From Hyalangium gracile (GTDB lineage: Bacteria; Myxococcota; Myxococcia; Myxococcales; Myxococcaceae): 64,000 nucleotides of DNA. Location: NCBI RefSeq assembly GCF_020103725.1, contig NZ_JAHXBG010000016.1, positions 124,001 through 188,000 on the forward strand. The letters are read 5' to 3'. Position numbers and translations under genes: made by a program. The notes under the pieces are model-generated. The model was not told the origin of the DNA. It searched no databases and saw nothing but the letters and a program-made list of their open reading frames with translations. Positions 28,236-37,069 of the stretch are shown here, one piece after another; within the stretch, counting starts at the first letter, position 1, and every line of letters begins with the position of its first letter.

Positions 28236-29225
28236 TCATCTGGGGTTGACGGAGCGAATCGCGGCGCGGAGCCAGTCGAGGTAGGGGTGAAGGCTGGTGA
28301 AGGTCGGCTCTCCTCCCAATCCCCTACCCGACACGCCAATGAGGACCGGCCCTCCCGAGCTCTCCCGCACACAAGGCCCGCCGCTGGACCCTCGATAGAG
28401 GTCGCGCTTCGGTTGCTCGTAGAGGACCCAGCCACTGCCCACATCCATGAACCTGGCGACCTTGTAGCGCGTGAAGCGCCGCTGCCGCGCCACCCCGCCG
28501 AGGGACTCGTCGAAGGTACCGCCGATCATCACGAAGCTCTCGCCTGCCTGAACGTCTTCGTCCGCGAGCGGGAGCGGAGAGAATGTCTCCTCGACAGAAG
28601 CCTCCAGGAGAATGAGGGCGAGATCCCCACGACTGGACTCCACCTGGCCTTGGGCATCGAGCACCACCTCCAGAGCAGGATGCGGCCGGACTTCCACGCC
28701 TTTGTGGAGCCGACTCCCGCTTCCGGGTGGAGGCGTGTCCGCTCCCGCTGGCGCATAGATCATCGTGGTCACGGCCGGACTGCCTGAGCAGGAGGTTCCG
28801 TCGATGATGAACCTGCCCGGCTTGTCCGCAGTGGAAGCGGGTCTGCGCACGCAAACACAGTGCCCCGCGGTCAGCACGAGGCGAGGGCTGAGAAGCACTC
28901 CACTGCAGAGCCCATGAATGCCCGCTTCCGTGGGCTCGGTGGTCTCGATATCGACGGCGGCGGAGTACCGGTTCACCTTGTCCAACATCCCCGCCAGCTC
29001 GAGGTAATTCAGTCTGGCAGGCTGAGGGAATTCCGGCGGCAGGGCGCCTCCTGCATCCTCCAGCGCGAGAGCACCGGCGTCACCGGGAGTCGCGCCCCCT
29101 CCCGCATCCGCTGGCGCTGGCTCCTTGCGGTTCTGGCACCCCAGTGCGGCGAACTGCATGCCCAGTACCAGGAGCATGGGGGCACACGTGGGCAGCCTGC
29201 CGGGCAGCTTGTGGGGAGTGGGCAT
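28236..29225 (-). CDS. Trypsin-like (S1) serine protease lipoprotein
   Basis: 329 aa from ATG 29225. Lipobox-like FAALGCQN near residue 28, then an Ala/Gly/Asp linker. Catalytic motifs: VLTAGHCVC (His), RGDLALILLE (Asp) and YRGSSGGPC (Ser). Here the residue before the Ser is Ser instead of the usual Asp in GDSGGP; that Asp normally forms the activation salt bridge, so activation or specificity may differ. It is a diverged paralogue of the next gene downstream. Confidence 0.85.
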   Translation of the reverse strand: MPTPHKLPGRLPTCAPMLLVLGMQFAALGCQNRKEPAPADAGGGATPGDAGALALEDAGGALPPEFPQPARLNYLELAGMLDKVNRYSAAVDIETTEPTEAGIHGLCSGVLLSPRLVLTAGHCVCVRRPASTADKPGRFIIDGTSCSGSPAVTTMIYAPAGADTPPPGSGSRLHKGVEVRPHPALEVVLDAQGQVESSRGDLALILLEASVEETFSPLPLADEDVQAGESFVMIGGTFDESLGGVARQRRFTRYKVARFMDVGSGWVLYEQPKRDLYRGSSGGPCVRESSGGPVLIGVSGRGLGGEPTFTSLHPYLDWLRAAIRSVNPR

Positions 29226-29353
29226 GAACCGATCTTGATGGGAACCACCGTAGTCAGGGGCCCAAGGTCCGACAAGCACAGCGGATCTCCTCGTGTTTCC
29301 AGGGCCTTCCCGAAGGCCTTGACTGAACACAGTTTCAGGTCCACCTTGATCAG

Positions 29354-30382
29354 GTGAAGCCGCGTCCCGTCTCCAATCCGCCCAACCCCTGGGCGAGCAC
29401 CGAGGTGGAGTACCTCGACGAGATCCCGCCCTCGCGGCTCGAGGTGCTGGAGGATCACACCCGCGAGATCCTCACGCACAACAGCAGCCCGGACGTGGGC
29501 TTCTCCTGGAGCGTCAACCCGTACCGTGGCTGCATGCACGCCTGCGCCTACTGCTACGCGCGCCCCGGCCACGAGTACCTCAGCATGGGCGCCGGCACGG
29601 ACTTCGAGACGCGCATCGTCGTGAAGCCCCACGCTCCGGAGCTGCTCCGCGAAGCCTTCGATCGCCCTCGCTGGAAGGGCGAGCCCATCGTCTTCAGCGG
29701 CGTCACCGACTGCTATCAGCCGCTCGAGGCCTCGATGCGGCTCACCCGCCGCTGCCTGGAGGTCTGCGCCGAGTACCGCAACCCCGTGGGCATCATCACC
29801 AAGGGCGTGCTCATCGAGCGCGATCTCGACGTGCTCCAGACCCTGGCGCGAGAGGCCCGGCTCTGGGTGGGCATCAGCCTGCCCTTCCACAACCCGGAGC
29901 TGGCGCGAGCGATGGAGCCCTACGTGGCCACGCCGAAGCGGCGCCTGCAGGCCATCGAGCGGCTCGCCGCGGCGGGTATCGACGTGACGGTGTCCGTGGC
30001 GCCCATCATCCCGGGCCTCAATGACGAGGACATCGCCAAGGTGCTCACCGCCGCGCGAGAGGCCGGCGCCACCCGCGCCTTCTACACCCTGCTGCGCCTG
30101 CCCGGCCCCGTGAAGGCAGTCTTCGAGGAGCGCCTGCGCGAGAAGCTCCCCCTGCGCGCCGAGCGGGTGCTGCACCGCATCCGGGAGACGCGCGGCGGTG
30201 TGCTGTCCGACTCGCGCTTCAACCACCGCATGCGCGGCGAGGGGCTCTACGCGGAGACCATCGAGCGCCTCTTCGACACCACGGCGCGCAAGGTCGGCAT
30301 GCGCATGGCCTTCATGACGGAGAGCGCGCCCACCACCTTCCAGCGGCCGGCGCGCCCCTCCGCTCAGCTCAGCCTCTTCTAG
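29354..30382 (+). CDS. Radical SAM protein, PA0069/SplB-like family
   Basis: 342 aa from a GTG start. The cluster-binding motif is GCMHACAYCYAR (CxxxCxxC) near residue 62, preceded by SVNPYRG, the hallmark of the SPL-related PA0069 family. The conserved VFSGVTDCYQPLE follows near residue 112 and KGVLIERDLDVL near 150. Members resemble spore photoproduct lyase but the substrate is unknown. It overlaps the convergent chalcone-isomerase-like gene by 4 nt. Confidence 0.87.
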   Translation: MKPRPVSNPPNPWASTEVEYLDEIPPSRLEVLEDHTREILTHNSSPDVGFSWSVNPYRGCMHACAYCYARPGHEYLSMGAGTDFETRIVVKPHAPELLREAFDRPRWKGEPIVFSGVTDCYQPLEASMRLTRRCLEVCAEYRNPVGIITKGVLIERDLDVLQTLAREARLWVGISLPFHNPELARAMEPYVATPKRRLQAIERLAAAGIDVTVSVAPIIPGLNDEDIAKVLTAAREAGATRAFYTLLRLPGPVKAVFEERLREKLPLRAERVLHRIRETRGGVLSDSRFNHRMRGEGLYAETIERLFDTTARKVGMRMAFMTESAPTTFQRPARPSAQLSLF

Positions 30383-30945
30383 TCCTCCTTGCCGAGCATC
30401 CCGTCCCGGAGGCCGTCGTCCACCGGGTTGCTGCCGAGCCACACGCCGAAGAGGGCATCCGCGAAGTCCTTGCCCTCGAGCAACAGCTCCTTTCCGCCCT
30501 GGCTCCGCACCTGGGTGCCCTTGCCCGGCACGTAGGTGATCAGCAGATCATCCCCCTTCTTCAGATCCGGGATGGCCGCGTTGAGTTTGTCCAGCCGCTC
30601 CTTCAGCGCCGGCAGCTGCGCCTTGTTGTTCTTCGTCACGCCGTCGGTGATGGCCTCGGTGATCTTCGCCTTCTCCAGGTCGCGCAGCATGCTCATGCGG
30701 ACGACCTTGATCTGATCCGAGCTGAGCACCTCCGAGCCCACCTTGGACGGCGTCTCCAGGTACAGCCCCGCGGCGTAGACCTTGAAGACCATCTTCTTGC
30801 GAAGGCCCGTGCCGTTGAGCTTCAGCTCCTTGCCCTCGACCGTGAGGGTCTCGGGGAACTTCACCCCCGCTACCTCCTTGTCCTTGGCCAGGGCGGGCAG
30901 CGCGAGGGTAAGGGACAGCACCAGAGCGGACAGTGTCGCTTTCAT
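30379..30945 (-). CDS. Chalcone isomerase-like exported protein
   Basis: 188 aa with a clear signal peptide (MKATLSALVLSLTLALPALA) and GGAGGA before the ATG. The body fits the Chalcone_3 family: GTGLRKKMVFKVYAAGLYLE, then KVVRMSMLRD and a C-terminal LFGVWLGSNPVDDGLRDGML. These bacterial proteins bind fatty-acid-like ligands in related structures; isomerase activity is not implied. It may be periplasmic. Confidence 0.85.
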   Translation of the reverse strand: MKATLSALVLSLTLALPALAKDKEVAGVKFPETLTVEGKELKLNGTGLRKKMVFKVYAAGLYLETPSKVGSEVLSSDQIKVVRMSMLRDLEKAKITEAITDGVTKNNKAQLPALKERLDKLNAAIPDLKKGDDLLITYVPGKGTQVRSQGGKELLLEGKDFADALFGVWLGSNPVDDGLRDGMLGKED

Positions 30946-31049
30946 GGACTCCTCCCGACGGGGTAGGCCCCCAGGTGTAAGCCAGCCGGGAGCGCCCGTC
31001 GAGACTCGGACGCTCCCCGCCAGGAGGAATTCAGCCCGCCTCGGGCGCC

Positions 31050-32138
31050 CTACCCGTGCTTCTGGACGAACTGGTCCATGAAGGAGACCAGCGCCTTCAC
31101 GTTGTCCACCGTCACCGCGTTGTAGAGCGACACGCGGATGCCGCCCGTGCTGCGGTGCCCCTTGAGCCCCACCATGCCCGCCTTCTTCGCCTCGGACACG
31201 AAGGTGTCGTTCAGCGCCTCCGTCGGCAGCTGGAACACCACGTTCATGTACGAGCGCGAGCCCTTCTCCACCGGCGCCCGGTAGAAGTCCGCGTGGCGAT
31301 CGATTGCGCCGTAGAGCAGGTCGCCCTTCTCTCGGTTCCACTGCTCGATCTGCTTCAGGCCTCCCACGTCCTTGATCCACGCCAGCACGTTGCGGCACAG
31401 GTAGATCGCGAAGGTGGGCGGCGTGTTGTACAGCGAGTTGTTCTCCGCGTACGTCGTGTAGCGGAAGATCTTCGGGATGTCCTGGCGCCCCCGGGCCATG
31501 AACTCCTTGTCCACCACGATGAGGACGATCCCCGAGGGCCCCACGTTCTTCTGCGCGCCCGCGTAGATGAACGCGAACCTGCTCACGTCGATGGGCTTCC
31601 ACAGCAGATCCGAGCTCATGTCCGCCACCAGCGGCACGCGGCCCACCTCCGGGAACGTGTGCCACTGCGTCCCGTAGATGGTGTTGTTGCTCGTCATGTG
31701 GACGTACGTGGCGGCCGGATCCAGCTGCAGCTCCGCCTGCGCCGGGACGCGCGTGTAGCGCTTCTCCTTGTTGATCGCCGTGGCCGCGATGCGCGGCTTG
31801 CCGTAGTACCGGGCCTCGTCCAGCGCCTTCTCGCTCCACACCCCCGTCATCAGGTAGTCGGCCGAGGCCTCCGGGGTGAGGTAGTTCATCGGCACCTGCG
31901 CGAACTGCTGCGAGGCGCCTCCCTGCAGGAAGAGCACCTGGTGCGTCGGCGGGATGGCCAGCAGCTCGGTCAGCAGGGAGATGGCCTCGTTGTGGACGGC
32001 CTCGTACTCCTTGCCCCGGTGGCTGTGCTCCATGATAGACATGCCAGAACCCTGGAAATCCAGCAATTCCTCCCGCGCCCGCTCCAGTGCCGGCAAGGGC
32101 AGGCCGGCGGGACCGGCATTGAAGTTGATGACGCGCAT
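31050..32138 (-). CDS. serC: Phosphoserine aminotransferase
   Basis: 362 aa, usual length. Starts [14 protein letters not shown], has the [11 protein letters not shown] substrate segment, [12 protein letters not shown] phosphate-binding region and the PLP lysine in [12 protein letters not shown] (about residue 198). The C-terminus has [17 protein letters not shown] with the substrate-binding arginine. It converts 3-phosphohydroxypyruvate and glutamate to phosphoserine in serine biosynthesis. Divergent from the ECF sigma operon. Confidence 0.95.
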   Translation of the reverse strand: MRVINFNAGPAGLPLPALERAREELLDFQGSGMSIMEHSHRGKEYEAVHNEAISLLTELLAIPPTHQVLFLQGGASQQFAQVPMNYLTPEASADYLMTGVWSEKALDEARYYGKPRIAATAINKEKRYTRVPAQAELQLDPAATYVHMTSNNTIYGTQWHTFPEVGRVPLVADMSSDLLWKPIDVSRFAFIYAGAQKNVGPSGIVLIVVDKEFMARGRQDIPKIFRYTTYAENNSLYNTPPTFAIYLCRNVLAWIKDVGGLKQIEQWNREKGDLLYGAIDRHADFYRAPVEKGSRSYMNVVFQLPTEALNDTFVSEAKKAGMVGLKGHRSTGGIRVSLYNAVTVDNVKALVSFMDQFVQKHG

Positions 32139-32268
32139 GGCAGTGTCCTTCTAGGAAGTGAACGGCGCCGCCATTCTCTCCTACGGCCTGTCGGGGGCCA
32201 GCAGGAAAGCGGGGGATGTCTGACATGTGGCGGTGGCCGACCGGACGCTCCGGGGGTCAGGAGGACAG

Positions 32269-32844
32269 GTGGGTTCCTCTGAGGAACTGACACAGTGGGT
32301 GCGGCGGGCCGCCCGTGGGGAGGAGTCCGCCTTTGGAGAGCTTTATCGGCGCACGAGGCCTCTGGTGGCTCGGCTGACGGCCGGGTTCGCCACGCTGGAT
32401 GCGGACGAGGTGGAAGACGTGATTCAGGAGACTTACGTCCGAGCGTTCAAGGCGCTCCCGAGGCTCAAGGAAGTCTCGGCGTTCGAGGCGTGGCTCCTGT
32501 CCATCGCGCGCAACCGCGCGCGCACCCGCCTGGAGCGCAAGAGCCACCTGCGACGGCTGGAGGAGGAGACCCAGGATCCCCAGCCCGAGGCCGTGCCCGC
32601 CATGCCGGAGGCGCTCCAGGTGGAGCGGGACATCGCCGTGGTGCGTCAACTCATCGCCGAGCTGCCGGACGGCGAGGAGAAGAAGACCGTGCAGCTCTTC
32701 TACCTGGAGGGAGAGCTGTCCGCGCGGGAGATCGCCGAGAAGCTCGGCGTGGGCAAGAGCGCGGTGACCATGCGGCTGGAGCGATTCCGGGCGCGCATCA
32801 AGCGTGAGCTGCTCCGGCGCGTCCTCGCCGGGCGCTGGGAGTAA
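32269..32844 (+). CDS. ECF-type sigma-70 factor
   Basis: 191 aa from GTG 32269, chosen because AGGAGG lies just upstream; a GTG at 32227 would add 14 residues. Sigma2 region (about 10-80) has FGELYRRTRPLV and DVIQETYVRAFKAL; sigma4 (about 125-185) has YLEGELSAREIAEKLGVGKSAVTMRLERFRAR split by helix-turn-helix spacing. No C-terminal extension. The next gene, 3 bp downstream, looks like its anti-sigma factor, so activity is probably controlled by sequestration at the membrane. Confidence 0.9.
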   Translation: MGSSEELTQWVRRAARGEESAFGELYRRTRPLVARLTAGFATLDADEVEDVIQETYVRAFKALPRLKEVSAFEAWLLSIARNRARTRLERKSHLRRLEEETQDPQPEAVPAMPEALQVERDIAVVRQLIAELPDGEEKKTVQLFYLEGELSAREIAEKLGVGKSAVTMRLERFRARIKRELLRRVLAGRWE

Positions 32845-32847
32845 GTC

Positions 32848-33639
32848 ATGAAGCACAAGCACCTCGACGCCCATGCGTTGAAAGCGCTGTCGGCCCGGGA
32901 CCCGGAGGCGGTGGCCTACTTCCGCGAGCACCTGGCCGCGCCGTGCGACGCGTGCGAGGAGTTCCTCGTCCAGGCCCCCGACACGGACCTGCTCGACGGG
33001 CAGCTGGACTCGCTCCTGCTCGGCCTGGCGCCGCCCCGGCAGGCCACGCTGGATGAGGTGGGCTGGATGCGCCTCAAGCGCCAGCTGCGCGCGCCTCGCC
33101 AGCTCGGACGGTGGGCCGGCGTGGCGGGTGCGCTGGCGGCCTGCTTGCTCGCGCTGGTGTTCGTGCCGCGGCTGATGGCGCCCCCCTCGCAGCCGGCGTG
33201 GAGCGGCGTGAAGGGCTCGAGCCGCATCAGCCTGGAGCTGGTCGCGGCGGCGCGGGGCGCGGACGGCCAGCTGCGGCGCCTGGACTCGGGCGCGCCGGTG
33301 TCGCCGGACGACGTGCTGCTGCTGCGCTACCACTCCACCGAGGCCGGCAGCGCCCTGCTCTTCCAGCAGGTGGACAGCGGTGCCCCCGAGCTGCTCGGCA
33401 GCTTCTCGCTGGAGGCCGGGACGCACGATCTGGCCGGCCCGCAGGGCCTCACCGGGGTGAGCCTGTCGGGCGAACAGGGCCCCGTGACGCTGTGGCTGGT
33501 GGCCTCGCCAGCAGGTGAGGAATTGTCGCCAGATGAAGTCCAGACCTCGCTGAAAGGAGGAGCACCTGCCCGGGAGGACAACCCGATGTCCACGGCCAGG
33601 TTCGACGTCTTCGTCGAGAACGGCCAGAATCAGCGCTGA
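32848..33639 (+). CDS. Putative membrane anti-sigma factor
   Basis: 263 aa. The cytoplasmic N-terminus has HLAAPCDACEEF, a near match (His-x4-Cys-x2-Cys) to the zinc-associated anti-sigma motif. One transmembrane helix (GVAGALAACLLALVFVP, about residues 92-110) is followed by a beta-rich outer domain of about 150 residues with no recognised family. Position 3 bp after an ECF sigma gene and 2 bp before the caspase gene supports the anti-sigma role, which is inferred. Confidence 0.7.
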   Translation: MKHKHLDAHALKALSARDPEAVAYFREHLAAPCDACEEFLVQAPDTDLLDGQLDSLLLGLAPPRQATLDEVGWMRLKRQLRAPRQLGRWAGVAGALAACLLALVFVPRLMAPPSQPAWSGVKGSSRISLELVAAARGADGQLRRLDSGAPVSPDDVLLLRYHSTEAGSALLFQQVDSGAPELLGSFSLEAGTHDLAGPQGLTGVSLSGEQGPVTLWLVASPAGEELSPDEVQTSLKGGAPAREDNPMSTARFDVFVENGQNQR

Positions 33640-33641
33640 AC

Positions 33642-35282
33642 GTGAAGCGCTTCTTCCTCATTCTGCTGGGAGCCCTCGCGGCTTGTGCCGGCCCGTCCGC
33701 CCATGAGAAGGGCGGACTGGTCCCGCTCAAGCTCGACGAGGCTGCGTTGTCCAATGCCTACGCACCGCGACGCATCGCGCTGCTGGTGGGCATCTCCGAG
33801 TTCCAGGATCCGCAGTGGAGGAATCTGCGCTACTCGTCGAAGGACGCGCAGGATCTCGCCACCGCGCTGAAGGATCCGGCGCGTGGGCACTTCGATCAGG
33901 TGCGCCTGCTCACGCGGCGGGAGGAGACGACACGCGCATCCATCGTCGCGGCGATCCGCGAGCTCCAGAAGGAGGCCACGCGGCCGGACGACGTGGTGGT
34001 GGTGTACTTCTCCGCGCACGGCACGCTGTCGCGCGATGGGCAGGGCGAGCTCAGGCGCTACCTGGTCACCCACGACTCCTCGTACCAGTCCATTCCGCAG
34101 ACGGCGCTGTCCATGGACGTGCTGAAGGCGGAGTTCGACAAGCTGCCCAGCCGGCGCCGGCTCATGGTGCTGGCCACCTGTCACAGCGGCAGCGGCAAGT
34201 CGCTGCTGCCCAAGGAGCTGGAGACGGAGCTGGCCGGCATCAAGTCCGGCTTCTACGCGCGCCCCCTGGAGGAGGCCAGCCGCGCCTCCATGGTCTTCGC
34301 CGCCTGCGACTGGGGCGAGACGGCCCGCGAGGACGAGGGGCTGCGCAACGACATCTATACGCACTTCCTCATCGAGGGCCTGAGCGGCACAGCCGACCGC
34401 AACGCGGACGGCGCCGTCACCGCCACCGAGGCGCATGACTTCGCGCGCCGCCGCACCTTCGCCTTCACCCAGGGGCGCCAGCGCCCGTCCGCGGAGATCC
34501 TCGAGGTGGGCGCCGATCCGGTGGTGCTCTCCGGCCGCATCGATCGCCTGGGCCGCCCGGAGCTGTTCTCGTACAACCCGCGGCTGGATGGCTTCACCCT
34601 CAAGGTGGACGGCGAGCCGCGCGCGGAGCTGCCTGGAGGCGCCGCCGTGGTGCCGGGCCGCCGCACCGTGGAGCTGACCAAGGGCGACTCGGTGCTCATC
34701 CGCCGGGAGCTGGAGGTGGCCGTGGGCGAGCGGCTCCCGCTGGAGCAGCTGCTGTCGGACGCCTTCCCCAGCCGCTCCCTCGCGCTGATGGGCGGCATGT
34801 TCTCGTTCGTGGACGGCCGCAGCCGCACGGAGCTGCTGCCCGCCTCTCCCGAGGTGGGCCTGGTGCTGCGCCTGGAGGACCGGCCGCTGCAGGACTTCGG
34901 ACTCCTGTTGGATGTCAGCGGCAGCCGCGGCCGCCGCACCCTCGAGCTCGTCCCCGGCTCCCAGGTTCCCTTCGTCTACACCCGCCTCACCGCGGGTGTG
35001 GGAATGCCCTACCTGTGGCGCTGGGACAAGCTGACGCTCTTCGGTGGGCCGCGCGTGGCCGCTCTGTACCTGGGGCGGTCCTTTGAAGTGGACGCCTTCA
35101 CGGGCGGACAGCACTACTTCACCGTCAGCCCTGGCGTGGTAGGTGGCCTCGTGTGGCGCCTGGGCGAGCGGCTGGAGCTGACTGCCCAGGCGCAGTTGAT
35201 GCTCACGTACGTCGTGGTGGATGGGCGGGGTCAGGCGGTGGGATTCACCGGCGGCCAGGCCGGCATGGGGTACCGCTTCTGA
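33642..35282 (+). CDS. Caspase-like (C14) lipoprotein with PEGA-like and barrel-like C-terminus
   Basis: 546 aa from GTG 33642. Lipobox LGALAACAG. Caspase domain (about 40-300) with catalytic dyad YFSAHGT (His126) and LATCHSGSG (Cys180). Near its end DRNADGAVTATE fits an EF-hand-type calcium loop. A PEGA-like segment follows (GFTLKVDGEPRAELPGG). The last ~150 residues alternate polar and hydrophobic positions, rich in Gly/aromatic, ending GYRF, as in outer-membrane strands. Probably an envelope-anchored cysteine peptidase; substrate unknown. Third gene of the sigma operon. Confidence 0.8.
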   Translation: MKRFFLILLGALAACAGPSAHEKGGLVPLKLDEAALSNAYAPRRIALLVGISEFQDPQWRNLRYSSKDAQDLATALKDPARGHFDQVRLLTRREETTRASIVAAIRELQKEATRPDDVVVVYFSAHGTLSRDGQGELRRYLVTHDSSYQSIPQTALSMDVLKAEFDKLPSRRRLMVLATCHSGSGKSLLPKELETELAGIKSGFYARPLEEASRASMVFAACDWGETAREDEGLRNDIYTHFLIEGLSGTADRNADGAVTATEAHDFARRRTFAFTQGRQRPSAEILEVGADPVVLSGRIDRLGRPELFSYNPRLDGFTLKVDGEPRAELPGGAAVVPGRRTVELTKGDSVLIRRELEVAVGERLPLEQLLSDAFPSRSLALMGGMFSFVDGRSRTELLPASPEVGLVLRLEDRPLQDFGLLLDVSGSRGRRTLELVPGSQVPFVYTRLTAGVGMPYLWRWDKLTLFGGPRVAALYLGRSFEVDAFTGGQHYFTVSPGVVGGLVWRLGERLELTAQAQLMLTYVVVDGRGQAVGFTGGQAGMGYRF

Positions 35283-36343
35283 TGCACCACAGACTGCACA
35301 TCGCGATGGCTGTCGTCCTCGGGGCGCTGGGTACAGGCGGGTGCGGCGGGCTGGCGAATGAACCCTTCCTGTTCGGGACGGTGAGCGGACGGCTCGTCGG
35401 AGCCGACGCGTCCGTGGCGCGTGTGTCCGTCCTGGGCAAGCCCGAGCTGAGCAGCACCGTGAAGGGGGATGGCTCCTTCACGATCGAGCGAGTCCCCGCG
35501 GGCGCCGCCGAGCTGTTCATCATCGCCTCGGCGACGAAGACGCTGCGTCAGCCCCTGATCGTCCAGGGCGGGCAGTCCGTGTCGCTGGGCGAGCTGGAGC
35601 CGAAGGAGGCCAGCTTCCTGTCGGTGCGCGTCAAGTCGCCCGACAACGAGCGGGTGACCGAAGGCCGGCTGGTCTTGGAAGGTACTCCCTCGGAGCAGAG
35701 CCTGGACGACAAGGGGCGGGCGGAGGTCGGCCCGCTGCCAGACGGCTGCTACTCGCTGCTCGTGTCGGCCAGGAGCTTTCCGGACGTGAGCTCCGAGACG
35801 TGCGTGAGCGCCGGCGAGAAGAAGGAAGTGAAGATCAACCTCTCCGAGCCGAGCGGCGGGTGCGCGACCACGGGATGCGTGGACGACTACCAGTGCGCGC
35901 AGAGCGGCCGGTGCGTCGAGTGCCTCGAGGACACACACTGCGGCCCGGGCCTCTCCTGCCGTGGCTTCCGGTGCGAGGGCGGGCCGCTCTGCACGCCGTG
36001 CACCGGGGACTGGACGTGCCAGGCTGGCTCGAGCTGCCAGGCGCTGCCCGAGGGCAACGCGTGCGTGGGTCGGTGCGGCAACGGCGAGACGTGCAAGGGC
36101 GGCTTCACGTGCCAGAGCGGCCGCTGCATGCCCAACTCGGCGCAGTTCTCCGGGTGCGGCGGCTACCGTGGGGTCGGCGCCTCCTGCGGGACGGATGATG
36201 CGATCTGCCGCGGCATGGGCATCATCGAGGGCGCCTGTGTCGAGGGCACCTGCACCCTGCGGTGCAAGTCCGACGACGAGTGCCCGGAGGGGTATTCCTG
36301 CAAGGGCGGCTCCGGCGGCAAGGCGTGCCGGCTGGAGAACTGA
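35282..36343 (+). CDS. Cysteine-rich lipoprotein with carboxypeptidase-regulatory-like domain
   Basis: 353 aa; its ATG shares one base with the stop of the caspase gene (TGATG). Lipoprotein signal LGTGGCGG. Residues about 25-200 are beta-rich, with a GDGSFTIERVPAG phrase typical of carboxypeptidase-regulatory-like (transthyretin-fold) domains. The rest (about 205-350) has over 20 cysteines in repeating CxxxxxCxxxxxC spacing (CVECLEDTHCGPGLSC), like the Cys-rich repeats common in myxobacterial surface proteins. Fourth and last gene of the ECF sigma operon. Confidence 0.78.
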   Translation: MHHRLHIAMAVVLGALGTGGCGGLANEPFLFGTVSGRLVGADASVARVSVLGKPELSSTVKGDGSFTIERVPAGAAELFIIASATKTLRQPLIVQGGQSVSLGELEPKEASFLSVRVKSPDNERVTEGRLVLEGTPSEQSLDDKGRAEVGPLPDGCYSLLVSARSFPDVSSETCVSAGEKKEVKINLSEPSGGCATTGCVDDYQCAQSGRCVECLEDTHCGPGLSCRGFRCEGGPLCTPCTGDWTCQAGSSCQALPEGNACVGRCGNGETCKGGFTCQSGRCMPNSAQFSGCGGYRGVGASCGTDDAICRGMGIIEGACVEGTCTLRCKSDDECPEGYSCKGGSGGKACRLEN

Positions 36344-36355
36344 CCGCGGGAGCGG

Positions 36356-37069
36356 CTACGGCGCGAGGACGAGCCCCTCGCGAGCGCAGGCTTCCACGGC
36401 CTTTCGCACCTCGATCTCCGCTACGCCCGTCGCCGCCGCCACGGCCTGCGTCGAGAGCCCCTCCACCGCCATCTTCAGCACCAGCAGCGTGCGCTCCTGG
36501 GCCGCCGCGAACCAGGTGTTGAGCTCCCGCGGGTGCCGCCACAGCAGCGCCATCTCGTCACCCGCGGCGGGAGCCGACGCCCTGCCCCGCTGACGCACGA
36601 AGGCGCAGAGCTGGAACGGGTGCTGGAGCACCGTGAGCGTGGGGTTCACCGTGAGCCGCTCCACGCGCTCCGGCACCTGCTCCTCCGAGGCGTACACCGC
36701 CCAGTCGGCCCACTCGAAGCGCGCGAGCGCGGGGACGAACTCCGGCAGCCCTCGCGCCTGCGCCACGTCCGCCACGAAGGCGGGGAAGGCCTCGCCCATG
36801 CGGTTCATCTCGTAGTGACGCCCGGGGCGCGTGGCGGTGTACGTCTCCACCAGCTGCTCCCAGCGCTCGGGCCCGACGCTCTCCTGGGTGATGGGGAAGA
36901 GCTTCTCGAGCGCGCCACGCACGTGCCCGCGCACGAACCGGCCATAGATGGCCACGCGCGAGGGCGCCGCGTCCCAGCCCGGGTGCGCGGCGCGCAATTG
37001 CTCCACGCTGGAGCCGCCGCCCAGGTAGTCCGCCATCGAGTCGAAGAAGTGCCGCAGCCCGGGCTTCAT
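36356..37069 (-). CDS. DUF2063-family MNIO partner protein (HvfC/BufC-like)
   Basis: 237 aa from ATG 37069, overlapping the MNIO gene by 4 nt. The N-terminal helical domain (MKPGLRHFFDSMADYL, then RVAIYGRFVRGHVRGALEKLFPITQ) is the HvfC/BufC-type DUF2063 domain. In known systems this protein binds the RiPP precursor and delivers it to the MNIO oxidase. The C-terminal half ends in a winged-helix-like part (GLSTQAVAAATGVAEIEV). Function here is inferred from the family and the intact precursor-MNIO-DUF2063 order. Confidence 0.85.
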   Translation of the reverse strand: MKPGLRHFFDSMADYLGGGSSVEQLRAAHPGWDAAPSRVAIYGRFVRGHVRGALEKLFPITQESVGPERWEQLVETYTATRPGRHYEMNRMGEAFPAFVADVAQARGLPEFVPALARFEWADWAVYASEEQVPERVERLTVNPTLTVLQHPFQLCAFVRQRGRASAPAAGDEMALLWRHPRELNTWFAAAQERTLLVLKMAVEGLSTQAVAAATGVAEIEVRKAVEACAREGLVLAP

